Shown: positions 7,898 through 10,086 of the stretch, one piece after another
Layout of the letters: every line of letters begins with the position of its first letter
Numbering within the stretch: the stretch's first letter is position 1
Source of the DNA: Deltaproteobacteria bacterium
GTDB taxonomy: Bacteria; Desulfobacterota; DSM-4660; Desulfatiglandales; Desulfatiglandaceae
NCBI GenBank assembly: GCA_018644785.1
Contig: JABGPV010000185.1
Span: forward strand, 1-10,086
Reading direction: 5' to 3'
DNA length: 10,086 nt
Translations under genes and position numbers: made by a program
Notes under the pieces: generated by a model
What the model was told of the DNA's origin: nothing
Seen by the model: the letters and a program-made list of their open reading frames with translations, nothing else
The model's database searches: none

Positions 7898-8062
7898 TTA
7901 ATCGTGAAAGTCCCTCTCACGCATAAATCCGAATACCTGCAATGCCGTTTTAATGGCCACAAAGGTGATCCCCCCGCCGATGAGCCCCAGCGCAACGTAC
8001 AGAAGTCCGAAAAAAATCACATACTCAATGTTCCATTGCCATTCGAAGGAAAATGGTGTCAT
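7898..8062 (-). CDS. hmcD: Small membrane subunit, HmcD-like
   Basis: A 54-residue open frame starts at ATG 8062-8060 with AAGGAG six bases upstream and ends at TAA 7900-7898. It starts 28 bases after the stop of the NrfD/HmcC-like gene. It begins MTPFSFEWQWNIEYVIFF. A single hydrophobic segment spans about residues 14-37 (YVIFFGLLYVALGLIGGGITFVAI, listed here as the segment 14-37), followed by a short polar tail ending RERDFHD. In the Desulfovibrio hmcABCDEF operon the gene after hmcC is hmcD, a membrane protein of about 5.8 kDa with unknown function. Position, size and topology match. I cannot confirm residue-level identity, so the name rests on context. It is the last gene of the block; nadB follows in convergent orientation. 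Confidence 0.7.
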   Translation of the reverse strand: MTPFSFEWQWNIEYVIFFGLLYVALGLIGGGITFVAIKTALQVFGFMRERDFHD

Positions 8063-8090
8063 GGTGTTCTCCTTATCTGATGCCTAACAG

Positions 8091-9338
8091 CTATTCAACC
8101 GGCAGCGGGTTCAGTTCAGTCTCTTTCGGGAACAAGGGCAAATACCGATAGGCCAATGAAAATACCAGGAATCCATAGCCGACCACCGCCATTCCGATGC
8201 CCCATTCCTGCCACGTGGGAAGATAACCCCAGAACCGGTCAAAGGGCATCACCGGAACCGCCAAGGTCACGATAATAAAAAGAAATCGGTTCAGCACAAT
8301 GCCGGTACAGTTCAACAGACTGGCCAAAATGAGCCAGCCCTGACTCTTTCTACCGGCCGGCGTCAGCAGAATAATGGCAGGAAGGAATCCGCAAAATATC
8401 ATCTCCGCCACTATCAGCCAAACACCATAGGGACCTTCGTTGAAAAAATCCATAAATGTCAAACCAGCTCTGGGAACAATCCCGTATATCCAGCCCAGGT
8501 AATCGAAGGTCTTCAGAACCATATACAGCGCCAGAAGCCAGCCCGACATTTTGGCCAGAAACTGAATTGCATCGTCCGGAACCAGCTTTTTTCGCGAAAG
8601 AAACTCAGTCAACTTCGTACAAAGGATGGTAAAGCAGGGGCCACAAGCGATGGCGGAGAGTACGAAGAGGAAAAAAGTCCATGGCCAGATATAAAAACCT
8701 TCCCGGGCCGCAAAAGGCCTTGCATACATAACGCCGAACATCCCTCCCAGGGACCCCTGGTGGAAAAACGACAGAAACGTACCGGTTGCCGCAAAAACCG
8801 CCATGATTTCGTGGAGGTTATGGCCCACCAGCCTCAATTCCTTGACTTTTTTAATTTGTCTGTTTTCAAGAATAAGCGGAATGAATTCAATGGCCAGAAC
8901 GATCAGATAACAGGTAATACAGAATGACACCTCCACCAGCATGGAGTGAATATTGGCGTGCCAGAAAATGAACCAGCCCCTGATGGGTTGACCGATATCG
9001 ATCCCCAGCATGGCCATGGCACCGGAATAGCATATAAACCCAATGACAACAGCCGTATTGATGATGCTTTTTAGTTCTTTACGGCCGACAATGTAGGTCA
9101 GAAACCCCGTAAAAAAAGCACCAGCGCCCAAACCAATTATCGCCAGATCAAAAACGATCCACAGGGCAAAAGCAAAAATATTGCTCATATTGGTCTGGTT
9201 TAAACCCTTCCAGAGACACAGAACGGCCGAAAGGCCGCCCCACGCCAGCAGCGCCAACCAGGGCAGGGTCCATAGAAGAAAGACCCCCGGGGTACATCTT
9301 TTAACGCCTTTCGGTAACAATGGGGAATCCAAATCCAT
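8091..9338 (-). CDS. hmcC: NrfD/PsrC-family integral membrane subunit, HmcC-like
   Basis: This 415-residue protein has about ten hydrophobic segments (near 18-42, 54-82, 93-111, 128-157, 176-192, 218-241, 262-284, 303-326, 333-358 and 377-398). That is the pattern of the NrfD/PsrC/HmcC group, which exchanges electrons with membrane quinones and receives or passes them to a ferredoxin-like partner. Characteristic stretches are SFFHQGSLGGMFGVMYARPF (189-208), EGFYIWPWTFFLF, and CTGIVLNRF near the ninth helix. The Hmc complex links periplasmic c-type cytochromes with the membrane during hydrogen/sulfate metabolism. I chose ATG 9338 over the in-frame GTG one codon earlier because AGGAGG then has seven-base spacing. 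The gene lies 52 bases after the ferredoxin-type gene, with a hairpin in that gap. Other members of the superfamily (DsrP, QrcD) are alternatives; the following HmcD-like gene favours HmcC. Confidence 0.88.
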   Translation of the reverse strand: MDLDSPLLPKGVKRCTPGVFLLWTLPWLALLAWGGLSAVLCLWKGLNQTNMSNIFAFALWIVFDLAIIGLGAGAFFTGFLTYIVGRKELKSIINTAVVIGFICYSGAMAMLGIDIGQPIRGWFIFWHANIHSMLVEVSFCITCYLIVLAIEFIPLILENRQIKKVKELRLVGHNLHEIMAVFAATGTFLSFFHQGSLGGMFGVMYARPFAAREGFYIWPWTFFLFVLSAIACGPCFTILCTKLTEFLSRKKLVPDDAIQFLAKMSGWLLALYMVLKTFDYLGWIYGIVPRAGLTFMDFFNEGPYGVWLIVAEMIFCGFLPAIILLTPAGRKSQGWLILASLLNCTGIVLNRFLFIIVTLAVPVMPFDRFWGYLPTWQEWGIGMAVVGYGFLVFSLAYRYLPLFPKETELNPLPVE

Positions 9339-9350
9339 CACTCATCCTCC

Positions 9351-9370
9351 TGACATTTTATGGCATGTCA
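9351..9370. repeat. Inverted repeat between hmcB-like and hmcC-like genes
   Basis: TGACAT (9351-9356) pairs perfectly with ATGTCA (9365-9370) over an eight-base loop. In the hmc mRNA the hairpin's last bases directly abut the AGGAGG of hmcC, so folding could limit ribosome access and tune the subunit ratio. On the plus strand the stem is followed by seven T, which looks like an intrinsic terminator, but no plus-strand gene ends there. The stem is AT-rich and modest. Confidence 0.5.
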
Positions 9371-9390
9371 TTTTTTTGATCCTTACGTTG

Positions 9391-10086
9391 CTAGAACCGG
9401 TCGCGACCCGGCTTGGTGGACCATTCATCTTCAGCCCATGTTCTGTTGATGACGGGTTCGTATTCGCCGGGTAGGAAATTGTCAGCCAGTCTGCGCACCC
9501 AGTCCCTGCTGGAAAGGTAGTATACCTTGGGTCCCGTCCCAATGCGTTCAAGAATCCTGAAAGCATAGGGGTGCTTGATTAATTGTGATACTTCATGTTT
9601 CGAATTGTTTAAATCCCCAAAAGTGATGGCTTCAGCCGGGCAGGCTTCCGTGCAGGCCGTTTTGTATTCTCCCTCCTCCAGCTCCCTGCGGTTTTCTGCG
9701 TAGGCCTGATTTTTAGCCCGCATCAGCCGCTGGTGGCAGAAGGTGCATTTTTCCACAACACCCCTCATTCTGGGAGACACCTCAGGTGTCAGATAGCGGT
9801 CCATGCCTTTATCCTGGGGAAATGAATCCCACCAGTTAAAATACCGCGCACCGTAAGGACACGCCGCCTGGCAATACCGGCAGCCGATGCATCGGGTATA
9901 GATCTGGCTGACAATACCGGTATTGAAGTCCAATTTCGTTGCAGTGGCCACACACACGGAAACGCACGGTGGATGATGATCGCAGTGCATGCAGGGCCGG
10001 GGAAAATAACTCACCTCCGTATGGGGGAATTTTTTTCCATTGGTGATTTTATAGAGATTCATCCAGGTAATGGTACGCTCTTTGTC
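9391..10086 (-). CDS. hmcB: Periplasm-facing ferredoxin-like iron-sulfur subunit, HmcB-like (partial, N-terminus outside)
   Basis: The frame is open from the right edge to TAG at 9393-9391, 231 residues. The in-frame ATG at 10062 is not the start, because coding-like sequence (DKERTITW) continues upstream. Three cysteine groups are visible: CMHCDHHPPCVSVC, CIGCRYCQAACPYGARYF, and CTFC paired with CTEACPAEAITFGD. They follow the DmsB/NrfC/HmcB pattern of multi-[4Fe-4S] electron-transfer subunits; the first group must lie outside the window. The end (KVYYLSSRDWVRR to the terminal RDRF) has no membrane anchor. It would pass electrons between a multihaem cytochrome or catalytic subunit and the following NrfD/HmcC-like subunit. 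The location outside the cytoplasmic membrane is inferred, because any signal peptide is out of view. DsrO and QrcC are possible alternatives in this superfamily. Confidence 0.85.
   Translation of the reverse strand, partial: DKERTITWMNLYKITNGKKFPHTEVSYFPRPCMHCDHHPPCVSVCVATATKLDFNTGIVSQIYTRCIGCRYCQAACPYGARYFNWWDSFPQDKGMDRYLTPEVSPRMRGVVEKCTFCHQRLMRAKNQAYAENRRELEEGEYKTACTEACPAEAITFGDLNNSKHEVSQLIKHPYAFRILERIGTGPKVYYLSSRDWVRRLADNFLPGEYEPVINRTWAEDEWSTKPGRDRF

Noticed and set aside
7820..8080. 86-codon plus-strand frame downstream of nadB
   Set aside because: It overlaps the hmcD-like gene antisense, is low in recognisable features and lacks a ribosome site.

Overview
The window looks like a chromosome segment of a sulfate-reducing deltaproteobacterium, probably of the Desulfobacterales. 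This rests on an Hmc-type membrane redox gene block (ferredoxin-like subunit, NrfD/HmcC-type quinone-interacting subunit, tiny HmcD-like subunit) and on the N-terminus of a 4Fe-4S protein type that I associate with these bacteria. The taxonomic call is inference from remembered families; no search was run.

Layout. Positions 1-434 (minus) hold the start of a ferredoxin-type protein that leaves the window on the left. Positions 435-3796 (minus) are a decayed type I restriction locus. In its transcription order it runs hsdR (broken by an internal deletion of about 200 bases that changes frame and removes the Walker B/DEAD motif), then an intact ORF6N-domain gene, then a short stretch resembling the start of an hsdS target-recognition domain, also out of frame. 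No hsdM is present. Two almost identical 17-bp palindromes sit in and at the end of the ORF6N gene. Positions 3797-4041 are a divergent promoter region.

Positions 4042-6186 (plus) encode an intact Tex transcription accessory protein. It overlaps by 11 bases the start of nadB (L-aspartate oxidase, 6176-7790), which is complete except for one extra base near 6281 that breaks the frame. A 107-bp convergent gap without a clear terminator follows. The right end (7898-10086, minus) is the hmcB-hmcC-hmcD-like block; hmcB runs off the right edge.

How the genes relate. The Hmc-like block is expected to move electrons between the periplasmic cytochrome pool and the quinone/cytoplasmic side during sulfate respiration. 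It ends at hmcD, so the hmcE and hmcF partners of the classical operon are not downstream. tex and nadB form one transcription unit: an RNA-binding housekeeping factor and the first enzyme of de novo NAD synthesis. The restriction locus appears to be an inserted, now degrading defence island between two housekeeping regions. I see no tRNA, rRNA, insertion sequence or CRISPR array.
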